A stretch of DNA of 64,000 nucleotides from Streptomyces koelreuteriae (GCF_018604545.1 NZ_CP075896.1:3844001-3908000), one strand, 5' to 3'. Numbered from the stretch's first letter, positions 32,377 through 40,448 are shown. Numbers and translations are program-made. The notes: generated from the letters alone by a model not told the origin.

Positions 32377-32403
32377 GGTTCCGCGCGCACCCGCGCGCAC
32401 GAG

Positions 32404-32429
32404 AAAGGGGCTCCCGGAGGAGCCCCTTT
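32404..32429. terminator. Bidirectional terminator between Yip1 and phosphoribosyltransferase genes
   Basis: AAAGGGGCTCC pairs with GGAGCCCCTTT (11-bp stem, 4-nt loop), followed by further T residues. It is U-rich on the plus strand and A-flanked, so it can work for both convergent genes. Confidence 0.88.
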
Positions 32430-32472
32430 TTTGCTGCCTGTCAGGGCTGCTTCTTTTTGCTGCCTGTCAGGG
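32428..32472. repeat. 19-bp direct repeat overlapping the terminator
   Basis: TTTTTGCTGCCTGTCAGGG occurs at 32428-32446 and 32454-32472 (26-bp period), and CGCCTGTCAGG follows once more. It probably arose from local duplication of the gene end. Confidence 0.7.
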
Positions 32473-32479
32473 CCGCCTG

Positions 32480-33022
32480 TCAGGCGTCGAGCACCTGCCC
32501 GGCCCGCCGCACCACCGGAGGCTCCACGGACCACGGGAAGTTGATCCACTCATCGGTCCGCTTCCACACGTACTCGCACTTCACCAGCGACTGGGACTTC
32601 TCGTAGACCACGGCGCTGCGCACCTCGGCGACGGTGTCGAGGCAGAAGTCGCGGACCAGCTTGAGGGTCTTGCCGGTGTCGGCGACGTCGTCGGTGATCA
32701 GCACCTTCTTCTCGGAGAAGTCGATCACGTTGGGGACGGGGGCGAGCATGACGGGCATCTCGAGGGTGGTCCCCACGCCCGTATAGAACTCCACATTCAC
32801 GAGGTGGATGTTCTTGCAGTCGAGGGCGTAGGCGAGCCCGCCGGCCACGAAGACACCGCCGCGGGCGATGCTGAGCACGACGTCGGGCTCGTACCCGTCG
32901 TCGGCGATGGCCTGCGCGAGCTCGCGCACGGCGACCCCGAACCGCTCGTAGGTCAGATTCTCCCGCTCACCGCTCATGCTCGTGTCACTCATGCTGGGGT
33001 CGCTCATGCTGGGGTCGCTCAC
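32480..33022 (-). CDS. Phosphoribosyltransferase
   Basis: 180-aa type I phosphoribosyltransferase. The PRPP loop is VLITDDVADTGKTLKLVR, with VLSIARGGVFVAGGLAYAL as the pyrophosphate-side loop. The size and ending resemble the small xanthine/hypoxanthine-type enzymes. The GTG at 33022 overlaps the dcd stop (GTGA), supporting this start and coupling. The first 15 residues are a tandem repeat (MSDPS MSDPS MSDTS) before SGEREN, where family members usually begin. Nucleotide salvage next to dcd is consistent; the exact base is not determinable. Confidence 0.88.
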   Translation of the reverse strand: MSDPSMSDPSMSDTSMSGERENLTYERFGVAVRELAQAIADDGYEPDVVLSIARGGVFVAGGLAYALDCKNIHLVNVEFYTGVGTTLEMPVMLAPVPNVIDFSEKKVLITDDVADTGKTLKLVRDFCLDTVAEVRSAVVYEKSQSLVKCEYVWKRTDEWINFPWSVEPPVVRRAGQVLDA

Positions 33023-33594
33023 ACCTGGGTCCGATGGAAATTGAGGAAGGACCGGGAGGCCGTCGGCCCCCGCTGCCCCTGGTACCGCGACCCGTACCGC
33101 TCACTGCCGTAGGGGAACTCGGCGGGCGAGCTGAGCTTGAACATGCAGAGCTGCCCGATCTTCATCCCCGGCCAGAGCTTGATCGGCAGGGTGGCGAGGT
33201 TGGACAGCTCCAGGGTCACATGGCCGCTGAAGCCGGGGTCGATGAACCCGGCGGTGGAGTGCGTCACGAGCCCCAGCCGCCCCAGCGAGCTCTTGCCCTC
33301 AAGCCGGGAGGCGAGATCGTCGGGCAGCGTGATGACCTCGTACGTACTGGCGAGGACGAACTCCCCCGGGTGCAGGATGAACGGCTCGTCGCCCTCCGGC
33401 TCCACGAGCCGGGTCAGATCGGTCTGCTCGACGGAGGGGTCGATGTGGGGGTACCGGTGGTTCTCGAACACCCGGAAGTAGCGGTCCAGCCGCACATCGA
33501 TGCTCGACGGCTGCACCATCGCGTCGTCAAACGGATCGATACGCACTCGTCCGGCGTCGATCTCGGCCCGGATGTCCTTGTCTGAGAGAAGCAC
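33019..33594 (-). CDS. dcd: dCTP deaminase
   Basis: 191-aa enzyme converting dCTP to dUTP for thymidylate synthesis. The GTG at 33594 begins the conserved LLSDKDIRAEIDAGRV; longer frames are not supported. Signature parts: MVQPSSIDVRLDRYFRVF, SSLGRLGLVTHSTAGFID and PGFSGHVTLELSNLA (catalytic Glu in the last). Full length for the family. The stop overlaps the start of the phosphoribosyltransferase gene by 4 nt, a small nucleotide-metabolism operon. Confidence 0.97.
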   Translation of the reverse strand: MLLSDKDIRAEIDAGRVRIDPFDDAMVQPSSIDVRLDRYFRVFENHRYPHIDPSVEQTDLTRLVEPEGDEPFILHPGEFVLASTYEVITLPDDLASRLEGKSSLGRLGLVTHSTAGFIDPGFSGHVTLELSNLATLPIKLWPGMKIGQLCMFKLSSPAEFPYGSERYGSRYQGQRGPTASRSFLNFHRTQV

Positions 33595-33724
33595 GCCCCG
33601 AGGATACGCAAGGCGCGCGGAGCGCCCACAACCGGACGACTCCACGCGCCTTATGCCCTACGGCTGTGCCTTTGTCCTCTACTCACTACTGCCCACTACT
33701 GCCCGCCGCAGATCGCTCCGCTCG

Positions 33725-33883
33725 CTACCGCTTCTGGTGGCTGACGGGTACGACGCTGCGGAGCCGCGTACACCGCGGACACCGGAGCAGCCGGCCGGGG
33801 CCGAGTCGCTCGGCCTGCTGCATCGGGAACGAAGCGGTGGTGAACACGTGCCCATCGGCACAGCGGACGACGGTGCGCTCCAT
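33725..33883 (-). CDS. Small Cys-pair protein (52 aa), putative zinc ribbon
   Basis: 52-aa protein MERTVVRCADGHVFTTAS followed by FPMQQAERLGPGRLLRCPRC and TRLRSVVPV. Cys8 with His12, and the CPRC pair, could hold one zinc. I recall near-identical short proteins in many Streptomyces genomes. ATG at 33883; longer frames would run into the antisense of the tRNA gene. It sits alone between dcd and tRNA-Gly. Role unknown; a nucleic-acid or protein-binding zinc module is plausible. Confidence 0.7.
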   Translation of the reverse strand: MERTVVRCADGHVFTTASFPMQQAERLGPGRLLRCPRCTRLRSVVPVSHQKR

Positions 33884-34153
33884 CAAGTCCAAGAGTCCCT
33901 TCCCCAAGAGCCGCGTCTGGCTGGTGCTTGCCTGACGACAAAAGCCACAGTACGGGATGAAAGGAACAGCCTTCGAGGCGGCGCTCCGGTCCCGCCCGGA
34001 CCCTCGCCGACGCCCCACCGTACGCCCCAACTCCGCTGCCCCGCAGCCGCATCCCACCCCTGAAACGCCCTCAGACCCCAGGGCATCAACACCCGGGGCC
34101 TGACATGGGGTAAAGTGGCCAACGTTCGCACACCGACTCCGTCGGCGTCTTAC

Positions 34154-34227
34154 GCGGGTGTAGTTTAATGGTAGAACATCAGCTTCCCAAGCTGAGAGCG
34201 CGAGTTCGATTCTCGTCACCCGCTCCA
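34154..34227 (+). tRNA. tRNA-Gly(CCC)
   Basis: The cloverleaf can be drawn: acceptor GCGGGTG/CACCCGC, D arm with AATGGTAGA, anticodon stem TCAGC/GCTGA with loop TTCCCAA (anticodon CCC), T arm GCGAGTTCGATTCTCGT region, and encoded CCA at 34225-34227. Its 3' part from 34180 is duplicated at 48581, marking it as the integration target of the element. The gene is restored intact after insertion. Confidence 0.95.
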
Positions 34228-34228
34228 C
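34180..34228. repeat. att site, left copy (3' part of tRNA-Gly)
   Basis: 49 bp identical to 48581-48629, running from the anticodon stem through CCA plus one base. The flanking bases differ on both sides, which fixes the repeat ends. This is the attachment core for the tyrosine integrase next to it. Confidence 0.95.
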
Positions 34229-34234
34229 GAAGAA

Positions 34235-34257
34235 GGCCCAGGTCAGAGACCTGGGCC
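34235..34257 (+). terminator. Hairpin downstream of tRNA-Gly, inside the element
   Basis: GGCCCAGGTC pairs with GACCTGGGCC (10-bp perfect stem, AGA loop) followed by GTTTTG. It ends the tRNA transcript and faces the convergent integrase gene. A related hairpin with the same GGTC-AGA-GAC core follows the right att copy. Confidence 0.85.
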
Positions 34258-34276
34258 GTTTTGCTGTCCGCTGTGA

Positions 34277-35446
34277 TCAGTCGTCGCGTGCCAGATTCGT
34301 GCCAGAACGCTTCTCGACGGCCTTCTGGGCAGCCTCCTCCCGAGCCTTCTGAACCGTGGCGTCGAGGCCGGCGGCAACCTCCTCCTGTCGCTCCTCGTCG
34401 GAGTGCTGATAGATCAGCGCGGCCTTCTCCGAGGACTGCCCGGCTCGGACCATCGTGTCCTTGAGAGTGGCCCCGGACCGCGTCGACAGGGTGTGCCCGG
34501 TGTGCCGGAGGTCGTAGAACCGGAAGCCCTCAGGCAGGCCGACGACCTCCCGTGCCTTCCGCCACTTCCGCCCGAAGGTGCTGCGCCGGAAGGGAGCACC
34601 CTTCTCCCCCACAAAGATCAGCCCATCGGGGCCCGGCTCGGCGTAGGACTCAAGGTGCCAGCGGAGCTCCCGGTGAAGGAAGGCGGGAAGAATCACAGTC
34701 CGGGTGCCCGCCTCGGACTTGGTGTCGCCCTGGACGCGGCGACCGTCCATCCGCTCCGGCTCGGCGAGGCGGACGCGGAGGCGCAGGTTGTCGAGGTCGA
34801 TGTCCCGGCGCCGGAGGCCGGCCAGCTCTTCGGGCCTGAGCGGGCCGTAGGCGCCGAGGTAGACCATGAGCCGCCACCGCATCCCCACCGCATTGGCGAG
34901 GGCGTCCACCTGGGCGACGGTGGCGATGCGCCGCTCAGCGGCCTTCTCCTTACCAGCGCCCTTGATCCGGCACGGATTGCGCGTGATCAGCTCGTCGTCC
35001 ACGGCCGTCTCCATGATGGCCTTGAGGAGCCGGTAAGCCTTGGCGGTGATCGTCTTGGCACCCGTGAGCCGCAGCCGTTCAGCCCGCCACTCCCTGACTC
35101 GGGGCGCGGTGATCTCGTCCAAGTCCAGGTCGGCTAACGCGAACAGGTGCTTGTCGAGGAGATACCGGTAGAGGTCCTGCGTAAGCGGCGCGAGCTCCCG
35201 TTCCTCCACCCACTTCTCCGCGTAGGCCCGGAAGCCCACCGCGCCCGCATCGGGGTCACGCCAGTCGCCACGACGAATCTCCGTCTGCCTTTCGGCGAGC
35301 CAGTCATCCGCGTCGGCCGTCGTCTCGAACGTGAAGGGAGCCGGACGCATCACGCCGTCTGGCCCCGGATAGCGCGCCTGGTACCGCCCGGAGGGAAGCC
35401 GTCTGATCGCGCCGAAGCGGCGGCGCCTGCCCCTGCTGTTGGCCAT
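34277..35446 (-). CDS. int: Tyrosine recombinase / AICE integrase
   Basis: 389-aa site-specific recombinase. An N-terminal arm-binding part (SGRYQARYPGPDGVMRPAPF) and SAM-like core-binding domain are followed by the catalytic domain: Arg in YLGAYGPLRPEELAGLRR, the H-x-x-R region FYDLRHTGHTLST, and the nucleophile Tyr in AALIYQHSDEERQ. The C-terminus is charged. It lies next to the left att site and points towards it. Its start overlaps the xis stop by 1 nt (TGATG), typical of pSAM2-like int/xis pairs. Confidence 0.96.
   Translation of the reverse strand: MANSRGRRRRFGAIRRLPSGRYQARYPGPDGVMRPAPFTFETTADADDWLAERQTEIRRGDWRDPDAGAVGFRAYAEKWVEERELAPLTQDLYRYLLDKHLFALADLDLDEITAPRVREWRAERLRLTGAKTITAKAYRLLKAIMETAVDDELITRNPCRIKGAGKEKAAERRIATVAQVDALANAVGMRWRLMVYLGAYGPLRPEELAGLRRRDIDLDNLRLRVRLAEPERMDGRRVQGDTKSEAGTRTVILPAFLHRELRWHLESYAEPGPDGLIFVGEKGAPFRRSTFGRKWRKAREVVGLPEGFRFYDLRHTGHTLSTRSGATLKDTMVRAGQSSEKAALIYQHSDEERQEEVAAGLDATVQKAREEAAQKAVEKRSGTNLARDD
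34287..34305. repeat. Paired CGTGCCAG repeats, left end (candidate integrase arm sites)
   Basis: CGTGCCAG at 34287 and 34298, spacing 11 bp, within the 3' end of int and 58 bp from the att core. The same pair in the same orientation and spacing occurs at 48467 near the right end. Paired arm-type sites near both ends are what tyrosine integrases of this kind use. Confidence 0.6.
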
Positions 35447-35658
35447 CAGGCAGCCCTTCCGTAGCGTGGGCGAGGCCGCCTCAGCGGCTCCACCGTGCGA
35501 GACCGGATGAACTCCTCAACCGCGCTCTCCGGGATGCGCACATGCCGGCCGACCTTCACGTAGCGGATGCGCCGTTCCTCGACGAGCCGCCGGGGGAAGC
35601 GAGTGGTCGTGCCGAGCAGCTCGGCGACCTGGTCGACGGACAGGTAGCGGTCGTTCAT
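35446..35658 (-). CDS. xis: Excisionase (MerR/Xis-type helix-turn-helix)
   Basis: 70-aa DNA-binding protein: MNDRYLSVDQVAELLGTTTR, then FPRRLVEERRIRYVKVGRHV and RIPESAVEEFIRSRTV, the excisionase-family winged HTH. ATG at 35658 sits in an ATGA overlap with the upstream rep stop, and its own stop overlaps the int start. With Int it would promote excision of the element. Longer frames are not supported. Confidence 0.93.
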   Translation of the reverse strand: MNDRYLSVDQVAELLGTTTRFPRRLVEERRIRYVKVGRHVRIPESAVEEFIRSRTVEPLRRPRPRYGRAA

Positions 35659-37007
35659 GTGGTGGGCTCTCCTTCCGTTCCGGCGGCGGGTTCGAGGGAT
35701 GCGGTCAGCCACTGTTCGCCGGTGCTGAGGCCGGTTCCGGCGAAGACCCAGTGAGCAAGGACGAGCGTCGTTTCCCCGTCCTGCGGGGTGGTGACCGGAG
35801 CCGCTTGGGCGCGGCGCCATTCGGCGCGGGCGTCGCGGAGGGCGCCGAGGGTTGTGGAGTAGCGGCGGGACTTGGTGGAGAAGTGGCCGCGGAAGCCGAG
35901 CATGTGGGCCCAGGCCCGCAGCCGGAGGTCTGCCAGCTCGGGGCGTGCGCCGAGGGTCCAGGCGGTGCGGATCATGCGGCGGGCGTGGTCGGTGAGCCGG
36001 GACTGAGCCAACTCGGCGAGGAAGCGGAGCGGGCGGTCCAGAGTGCCAGTCGCGGTTTCGGCGCCTTTGGTGGCGTACTTGGCGATGTATGCGGCCACCG
36101 CGCGTTCGGTCAGCTCCTGGCCGTCGTCGAAGTCGGCGGAGCGGATCGTGCGGACGTCGAGCTGGCGGCCGAAGGTGAAGGTGTGAGATCGGCCGTCGAT
36201 CTCCGGTCCGGTGACGCGTGCGGCGGTGGTAGCGGCGCGGATGGCATCCGTCAGCAGCTCGGCCGTCGCCCAGGCCGGAGGTGATGTGTCGCCGCCTTCC
36301 GGGCCGTCGAGGCGGATGACCGCGTGGAAGTGGACGGCGCCGCGCTTCTGGTACTCGGCGACCTTGGCGAAGGAGATGCGCGCGTGGTCAGCGAAGGCGC
36401 GTTGGGTGAGCCCGGCGCACTTGGCGACCTCACGGCGGAGGTAGATGGAGAACCGGCGCCAGATGGCCCCTGCGTGGGCGTTCCAGAGCACGGCCGCTTC
36501 GTAGTCGTACCTCTCGGGGTCGAGCGGTGTGCCCAGGGCGGAGTCCGACTCGGAGTGGCGCGTGCCGCAGCGGCAGTTCAGGCCGCTGGACGGTCGGTTG
36601 TGGACCGAGCCGAAGCTCGGGGCGGTGAAGGTGGCGAAGACGCGCGGGTGCGTGCCGACCTGCTCGGGGGTGCCTTTGCCACCCCGCAGTCCGGCGGTGA
36701 TCAGGTGGTAGGTATCGCGGCGGTAGGTCTCGGCGCAGGCGGCGCAGCGGGTCGCACGGCGGTTGTTGCAGCGGACGAGGAGCTGGCCGGCGGGGAGGTT
36801 GGCAGAGTCCAAGTGGTGCAGGACGTTGCCGATCTCGCCGGTTGCCGTGTTGACCTCGTACTCGGTGCGGTGGCCGTCGAGGCGTACGGGGTGGGTGCAG
36901 CCGCCCAGGCCGGAGAGTTGGCGGGCCAGCTCGGGCATGGTGCCGCACGAGGCCAGCATGGAGAGTTCCGCCAGCGGGGGCGGAGTCTGCCGGGTGATGA
37001 TGGGCAT
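35655..37007 (-). CDS. repSA: Rolling-circle replication initiator (RepSA-like)
   Basis: 450-aa initiator for replication of the excised circle. The HUH motif is in GAVHFHAVIRLDG (near residue 225). A Cys-rich module CNNRRATRCAACAETYRRDT precedes it, as in RepSA proteins. A conserved AVAAYIAKYATKGAETATG segment supplies the catalytic Tyr region. It is the first gene of the rep-xis-int series, linked by overlaps. Length and motif order match RepSA of pSAM2-type elements. A dso was not located by eye. Confidence 0.93.
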   Translation of the reverse strand: MPIITRQTPPPLAELSMLASCGTMPELARQLSGLGGCTHPVRLDGHRTEYEVNTATGEIGNVLHHLDSANLPAGQLLVRCNNRRATRCAACAETYRRDTYHLITAGLRGGKGTPEQVGTHPRVFATFTAPSFGSVHNRPSSGLNCRCGTRHSESDSALGTPLDPERYDYEAAVLWNAHAGAIWRRFSIYLRREVAKCAGLTQRAFADHARISFAKVAEYQKRGAVHFHAVIRLDGPEGGDTSPPAWATAELLTDAIRAATTAARVTGPEIDGRSHTFTFGRQLDVRTIRSADFDDGQELTERAVAAYIAKYATKGAETATGTLDRPLRFLAELAQSRLTDHARRMIRTAWTLGARPELADLRLRAWAHMLGFRGHFSTKSRRYSTTLGALRDARAEWRRAQAAPVTTPQDGETTLVLAHWVFAGTGLSTGEQWLTASLEPAAGTEGEPTT

Positions 37008-37021
37008 TCCTTTCGGCTGTT

Positions 37022-37318
37022 TCAGCGGTTGGGAGGGACGGCCCCGGGGCGGCGGGATGCTTGGCGGCGTTTGCCGCCCCGGTGGCCGGTCGGCAGGACC
37101 ACAGCGGCGATGGCCACGGACACGGCCGAGACGGCGACCGCCGCCAGGAGCGCGGTGAGGACGACGCCGACGACGACAACGGCGGCCACCGCACCGGCGC
37201 CGACCCCCACGAACGGTGCGACCGAGTGGCCGGCGGAGGGAGCCGGGGCATGGTCCTGCGGGATGTGAGTGGTGATGCTCGGGACGTGCGGGGTGTCGGG
37301 CAGCTTGGGGCGGAACAT
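37022..37318 (-). CDS. SpdD-like plasmid spread protein
   Basis: 98-aa membrane protein beginning MFRPKLPDTPHVPSI, with a Pro-rich N-terminus, then a long hydrophobic stretch (VGAGAVAAVVVVGVVLTALL and AAVAVSAVSVAIAAVV) and a basic tail. Start, size and profile match SpdD proteins of Streptomyces mobile elements, which help intramycelial spreading after transfer. ATG at 37318; the longer frame runs across neighbouring genes and is rejected. Confidence 0.82.
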   Translation of the reverse strand: MFRPKLPDTPHVPSITTHIPQDHAPAPSAGHSVAPFVGVGAGAVAAVVVVGVVLTALLAAVAVSAVSVAIAAVVLPTGHRGGKRRQASRRPGAVPPNR

Positions 37319-37344
37319 CGCGGGACTCCTTGTCAGTCGGGGTG

Positions 37345-37539
37345 TCATTCGTGGGTGCCGTTGACGACGTCGACCCCGGAGCGGGTGCCGGACTCGATGG
37401 CCGGGGCGAGGAAGGTGTACGAGAGCCAGAAGCCGAACAGTGCGATTACGACGGCGACCCAGAGCCGGATGCCGAGGAACTTGATCGCGGCCCAGGCGAC
37501 GACGCCCAGGACGAAGACGAGCGGCAGCGAGACAGTCAT
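37345..37539 (-). CDS. Small membrane protein of the AICE transfer region (64 aa)
   Basis: 64-aa protein with two hydrophobic segments (LPLVFVLGVVAWAAIKFLG, LWVAVVIALFGFWLSYTFLA) and a polar tail. ATG at 37539. Small membrane proteins of this type are regular in spd operons of Streptomyces elements and probably belong to the spreading apparatus. No specific family is assigned. Confidence 0.8.
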   Translation of the reverse strand: MTVSLPLVFVLGVVAWAAIKFLGIRLWVAVVIALFGFWLSYTFLAPAIESGTRSGVDVVNGTHE

Positions 37540-37548
37540 GGGCGCTCC

Positions 37549-37740
37549 TCAGCGGACGCGGCAGCGGTGGGTGCGCGCGGCCAGCTCGGCGGCGGCGCGG
37601 CTGTCGTAGTCCGTGGAGAAGCCGCAACGCGGAGCCGTACAGGCGGCGGTGTGCTTCTCGCGGCCCCGGCTGTCGTAGTAGGTGCCGACCTGGACGGGGC
37701 CGATGCGGACGACGCGGCGGAAACGGCGGTTGGCGGACAT
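37549..37740 (-). CDS. Mobile element transfer protein (SpdA-like, 63 aa)
   Basis: 63-aa basic protein MSANRRFRRVVRIGPVQVGT with YYDSRGREKHTAACTAPRCG and AAAELAARTHRCRVR. Two Cys and a late Cys with His may bind zinc. The sequence matches the short mobile element transfer proteins found between repSA and spdB in many AICEs. The ATG overlaps the upstream stop by 1 nt (TGATG). Confidence 0.88.
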   Translation of the reverse strand: MSANRRFRRVVRIGPVQVGTYYDSRGREKHTAACTAPRCGFSTDYDSRAAAELAARTHRCRVR

Positions 37741-37931
37741 CAGGGCATCTCCTTGTCGGTCTCGCCGGTGAAGTCGGTGACGTGGTCGGCCAGCCAGCGC
37801 AAGATCTCGTCGCCCTCGTAGCTGTCGGCGGCGAGGATCACCGGCTCGGCGATCAGCACGGCTTCGGTGAGGCGGTTCTGTCGGGTCAGCTCGGCGGCAC
37901 GCTTCAGCGCGCGGAGCGTGGACGGACGCAA
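37740..37931 (-). CDS. Small AICE hypothetical protein (63 aa)
   Basis: 63-aa helical acidic protein (RPSTLRALKRAAELTRQNRL, AVLIAEPVILAADSYEGDEI). TTG start with GGAGG 10 nt upstream; the stop overlaps the next start. It has no recognised domain but is regularly placed in this part of pSAM2-like elements. Probably an accessory to transfer or its control. Confidence 0.75.
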   Translation of the reverse strand: MRPSTLRALKRAAELTRQNRLTEAVLIAEPVILAADSYEGDEILRWLADHVTDFTGETDKEMP

Positions 37932-37949
37932 GGTGGAAAGTCCTCCAGG

Positions 37950-38588
37950 TCAGGGGAGTTGAGTGGCGATGGTTTCGGCGAGCGGCATCGGGACACCGAG
38001 CCGGGCGCGAAGGGTCGAGGTGTCGATGTCAGTCCCGGTCCGGGCGCGGTGTTCGTCGGCGACCTTGTGCGCCATGGCGACGAGCGCGGGCGGTACCGGG
38101 GACGGCGACGGCGAAGCCGGCTCCTTGCCGACGGTGGGCAGTTCGGTCGATGCCGCAGTAGTGGGTTCGGGTGCTGTGGCCGTCGAAGGCGGCTCGGGTG
38201 CCGCCGCCGGAGCCTCTACGGGCTTCGGCGATCCGTGAGCGAGGAGCGTGCCGCCCAGGAAGGCCACCGCGGGCCAGCCCGCGACGAGGATGCGCAGCCA
38301 GGCCGGGACGTCGTCCAGGTCAAGCAATCCGGCCGTGGCGACGTTGGCTCCGAGCGACGCGATCAGCGCGACGAGGAACCAGCACCACCCGGCCGTTTTC
38401 GCCTCACCGGAGCGGAGCCGCCGCCAGGCGGCCACCAACAGCAAGTCGACGGAAACCGGGTAGGCCCACGCCTTCCAACCGTCCTGTCCGGCAGCCGAAG
38501 CCAGGTCGTGCAGGTGGGCGAAGGACAGTGCGGCGGCGATCAGCGCTTGAACGAGCACGGCGTCAACGCGGACGGGCAGAGTGCGCAC
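37950..38588 (-). CDS. DUF2637 membrane protein (SpdB-like)
   Basis: 212-aa membrane protein. The GTG at 38588 has AAGGAG 8 nt upstream and is preferred to an ATG 27 nt further out. Four hydrophobic segments occupy residues 8-125 (LVQALIAAALSFAHLHDLA, YPVSVDLLLVAAWRRL, GWCWFLVALIASLGANVATA, ILVAGWPAVAFLGGTLLAHG). A cytoplasmic Pro/Ala/Glu tail and a helix-turn-helix-like end (STLRARLGVPMPLAETIATQ) follow. DUF2637 proteins are the Spd-type membrane components next to TraSA. Confidence 0.88.
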   Translation of the reverse strand: MRTLPVRVDAVLVQALIAAALSFAHLHDLASAAGQDGWKAWAYPVSVDLLLVAAWRRLRSGEAKTAGWCWFLVALIASLGANVATAGLLDLDDVPAWLRILVAGWPAVAFLGGTLLAHGSPKPVEAPAAAPEPPSTATAPEPTTAASTELPTVGKEPASPSPSPVPPALVAMAHKVADEHRARTGTDIDTSTLRARLGVPMPLAETIATQLP

Positions 38589-38672
38589 GGCGCGACTCCT
38601 TCCGGTTCCAGGCATGGATGGGGTAGGGACTTGGCGCGGGACGGCCGCGCCGACCGTTGGAGCGCTTCGGCT

Positions 38673-40046
38673 CTAGTCGGTGACCGGCCGAGGGGCGGCC
38701 ACGGGCCCGGACGCCTTCACAGGCATGGGCGGGGCGTACGGCCGGAAAGGCGTGAGCGCCGGTACGTCCGGGGCGAGGTGTGCCGTCTCGCGGCAGGTGG
38801 CCGCAGCGTCGGCAAGGGACAGGGGTGGGGTACGGATGCGGGACCAGCCGCCGGACGTGTCACCGACGACGGCGAGGCCGGGCAGCTCGGCAGCAACGGC
38901 GCAAGCCGCATAGACCGCCTCAGACGCGATGTCACCGAGAGCCATCTTGGCGGACGCTTCGTCGTTCACACGATGGCAGACACGGCCGGTCAGTTGGGCC
39001 CGCAGCATGGTGGCGCCCTTACCCAGCTCGGCCCCGAAGCGCTGTCCGCAGACCTCCAGGTAGATGCCGGCCGCACGGCCGAGCTGGGCGAGCCGGATGA
39101 GCTGGGTGACCATCTCGTCCCGCCGCTCTTCCTCCTTCCTCGTGGCGATGAGGAAGAGTTCGGCCACCTCATCGATGAACAGCACGACGGGCGCCGGCCG
39201 TTCGTTCTCCGGCAGCCCCCAGATGTCCGAGGTGATCTCTTCATCCGGAGTGCCGGGAGCGATGCCCTGCCGGGCCTTGATCAGGTCGTAGCGGTCCTCC
39301 ATTTCCTTCACGAGCACGGGCAGCAGTTCGGCTGCCTGTTCCGGATCGGTGGCCAACGCGGAGAGCCGGGGCGCGAACGGCGCCAGCTCGACACCGCGCT
39401 TGCAGTCGATTCCCACCAGGACCACCGGCTGAGTGGCCAGCCCAGTGATCAGGTTCCGCAGGAACATGGACTTGCCCGACAACGTGGCGCCGAGCACGAG
39501 TTGATGCGGTACGGCTCGGTAGTCCCGCACGAACGCGGTTGCGTCCTCCTTCAGAGCCACCGGCACCTGAAGCAGGCCGACGTCCATCCGGCGAGGCATT
39601 CGCACCTTTCGCAGGACGTCGAACCCAACGAGCCGCAGTTCCACGACCCCAGGCTTGACTTCTCGGACGTACACGGCGTGAACGCCCCAGGCGTGCCGCA
39701 GCCGTTCGGCAGAGGCCGCCACGTCGGCAGGTTCCTGCCCCGGGGCGAGCCGCAGCCGGAGCCGGAGGCCGGTCGAGGTGGGCCGGATCATGCCCCGGCG
39801 AGGGGGCACAGGCCGGACCTCTCGCCGAGTGGTCGCCTTGACGGCCAGTGCCCGCCACCGGGACGGTTCGACCGTCAGGCCGCACGCATCCATGGTGGAG
39901 GAGTACGAGGCCAGTAGTCGGGCCACCGAGACCGGCAGTCCGACCGTGGACCAATACGCCGCCGGGTGAGCGTGCCGGGCGTAGGCCGCGCCGCCTATCG
40001 CAGCGAGCGACCCGCCCAGCTCGGCCCACGTCACCAGGTCGGTCAC
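38673..40046 (-). CDS. traSA: FtsK/SpoIIIE-type DNA translocase TraSA
   Basis: 457-aa conjugative transfer ATPase moving double-stranded DNA between mycelia. An N-terminal membrane-near part is followed by a beta-rich domain and the FtsK domain: Walker A in LVLGATLSGKSMFLRNLITG (Thr-Leu in place of the usual Gly, still GKS), Walker B PVVLFIDEVAEL, and the arginine-finger/RARE region LIRLAQLGRAAGIYLEV. One such protein suffices for AICE transfer. Preceded by the SCO3933-type gene with a 5-bp gap. Confidence 0.95.
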   Translation of the reverse strand: MTDLVTWAELGGSLAAIGGAAYARHAHPAAYWSTVGLPVSVARLLASYSSTMDACGLTVEPSRWRALAVKATTRREVRPVPPRRGMIRPTSTGLRLRLRLAPGQEPADVAASAERLRHAWGVHAVYVREVKPGVVELRLVGFDVLRKVRMPRRMDVGLLQVPVALKEDATAFVRDYRAVPHQLVLGATLSGKSMFLRNLITGLATQPVVLVGIDCKRGVELAPFAPRLSALATDPEQAAELLPVLVKEMEDRYDLIKARQGIAPGTPDEEITSDIWGLPENERPAPVVLFIDEVAELFLIATRKEEERRDEMVTQLIRLAQLGRAAGIYLEVCGQRFGAELGKGATMLRAQLTGRVCHRVNDEASAKMALGDIASEAVYAACAVAAELPGLAVVGDTSGGWSRIRTPPLSLADAAATCRETAHLAPDVPALTPFRPYAPPMPVKASGPVAAPRPVTD

Positions 40047-40051
40047 GTCGA

Positions 40052-40402
40052 TCAGCCCGCCTCAGCCATCGGGAAGGCACCCGGAGCCACGGCGGTGGCC
40101 CGGTAGGCGATGCCGTGCCGCTGCTGGCCGTTGAAGACGGACTCCCACGGCCGGGCAATCAGCCCCGGCAGGGCGACCGGCGCCCCGAGCGTCAGCCCCT
40201 CGGCGACACCGCTCTCAGGAACCGTGACCTTGATCAGCGACGACTCCCCCTCCTCGATGTAGACAACGCCGATGGTCATCAGGGCCTCACCGCTCACGGC
40301 GTCCTTGGCGACCTCACCGGTCTGCCGGTCACGCACCTTCGGCGCCGGAGCTTCGGTGAGCAGGATCGTCGCGGTCGAGGCGTCAATGCGGATCACACGC
40401 AC
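40052..40402 (-). CDS. SCO3933-family regulatory protein
   Basis: 116-aa protein of the family regularly found upstream of traSA. GTG at 40402 with the ribosome site AGAAGGAG 8 nt upstream; the longer frame would translate that site. Visible: VRVIRIDASTATILLTEAPA, VRDRQTGEVAKDAVSG, LMTIGVVYIEEGESSLIKVT, VALPGLIARPWESVFNGQQR. All-beta, OB-like pattern. Operator-like repeats 45-90 bp upstream suggest that the GntR repressor controls this transfer operon. Confidence 0.85.
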   Translation of the reverse strand: MRVIRIDASTATILLTEAPAPKVRDRQTGEVAKDAVSGEALMTIGVVYIEEGESSLIKVTVPESGVAEGLTLGAPVALPGLIARPWESVFNGQQRHGIAYRATAVAPGAFPMAEAG

Positions 40403-40448
40403 AGAGATTTCTCCTTCTGAGTCGATCAACTCGCCACCTGACAAGTTG

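Noticed and set aside
33884..34228. N-terminal extension of the 52-aa protein ending in a tRNA-like antisense peptide
   Set aside because: The first residues of that frame are the complement of tRNA-Gly, a common artefact; the small protein starts at 33883.
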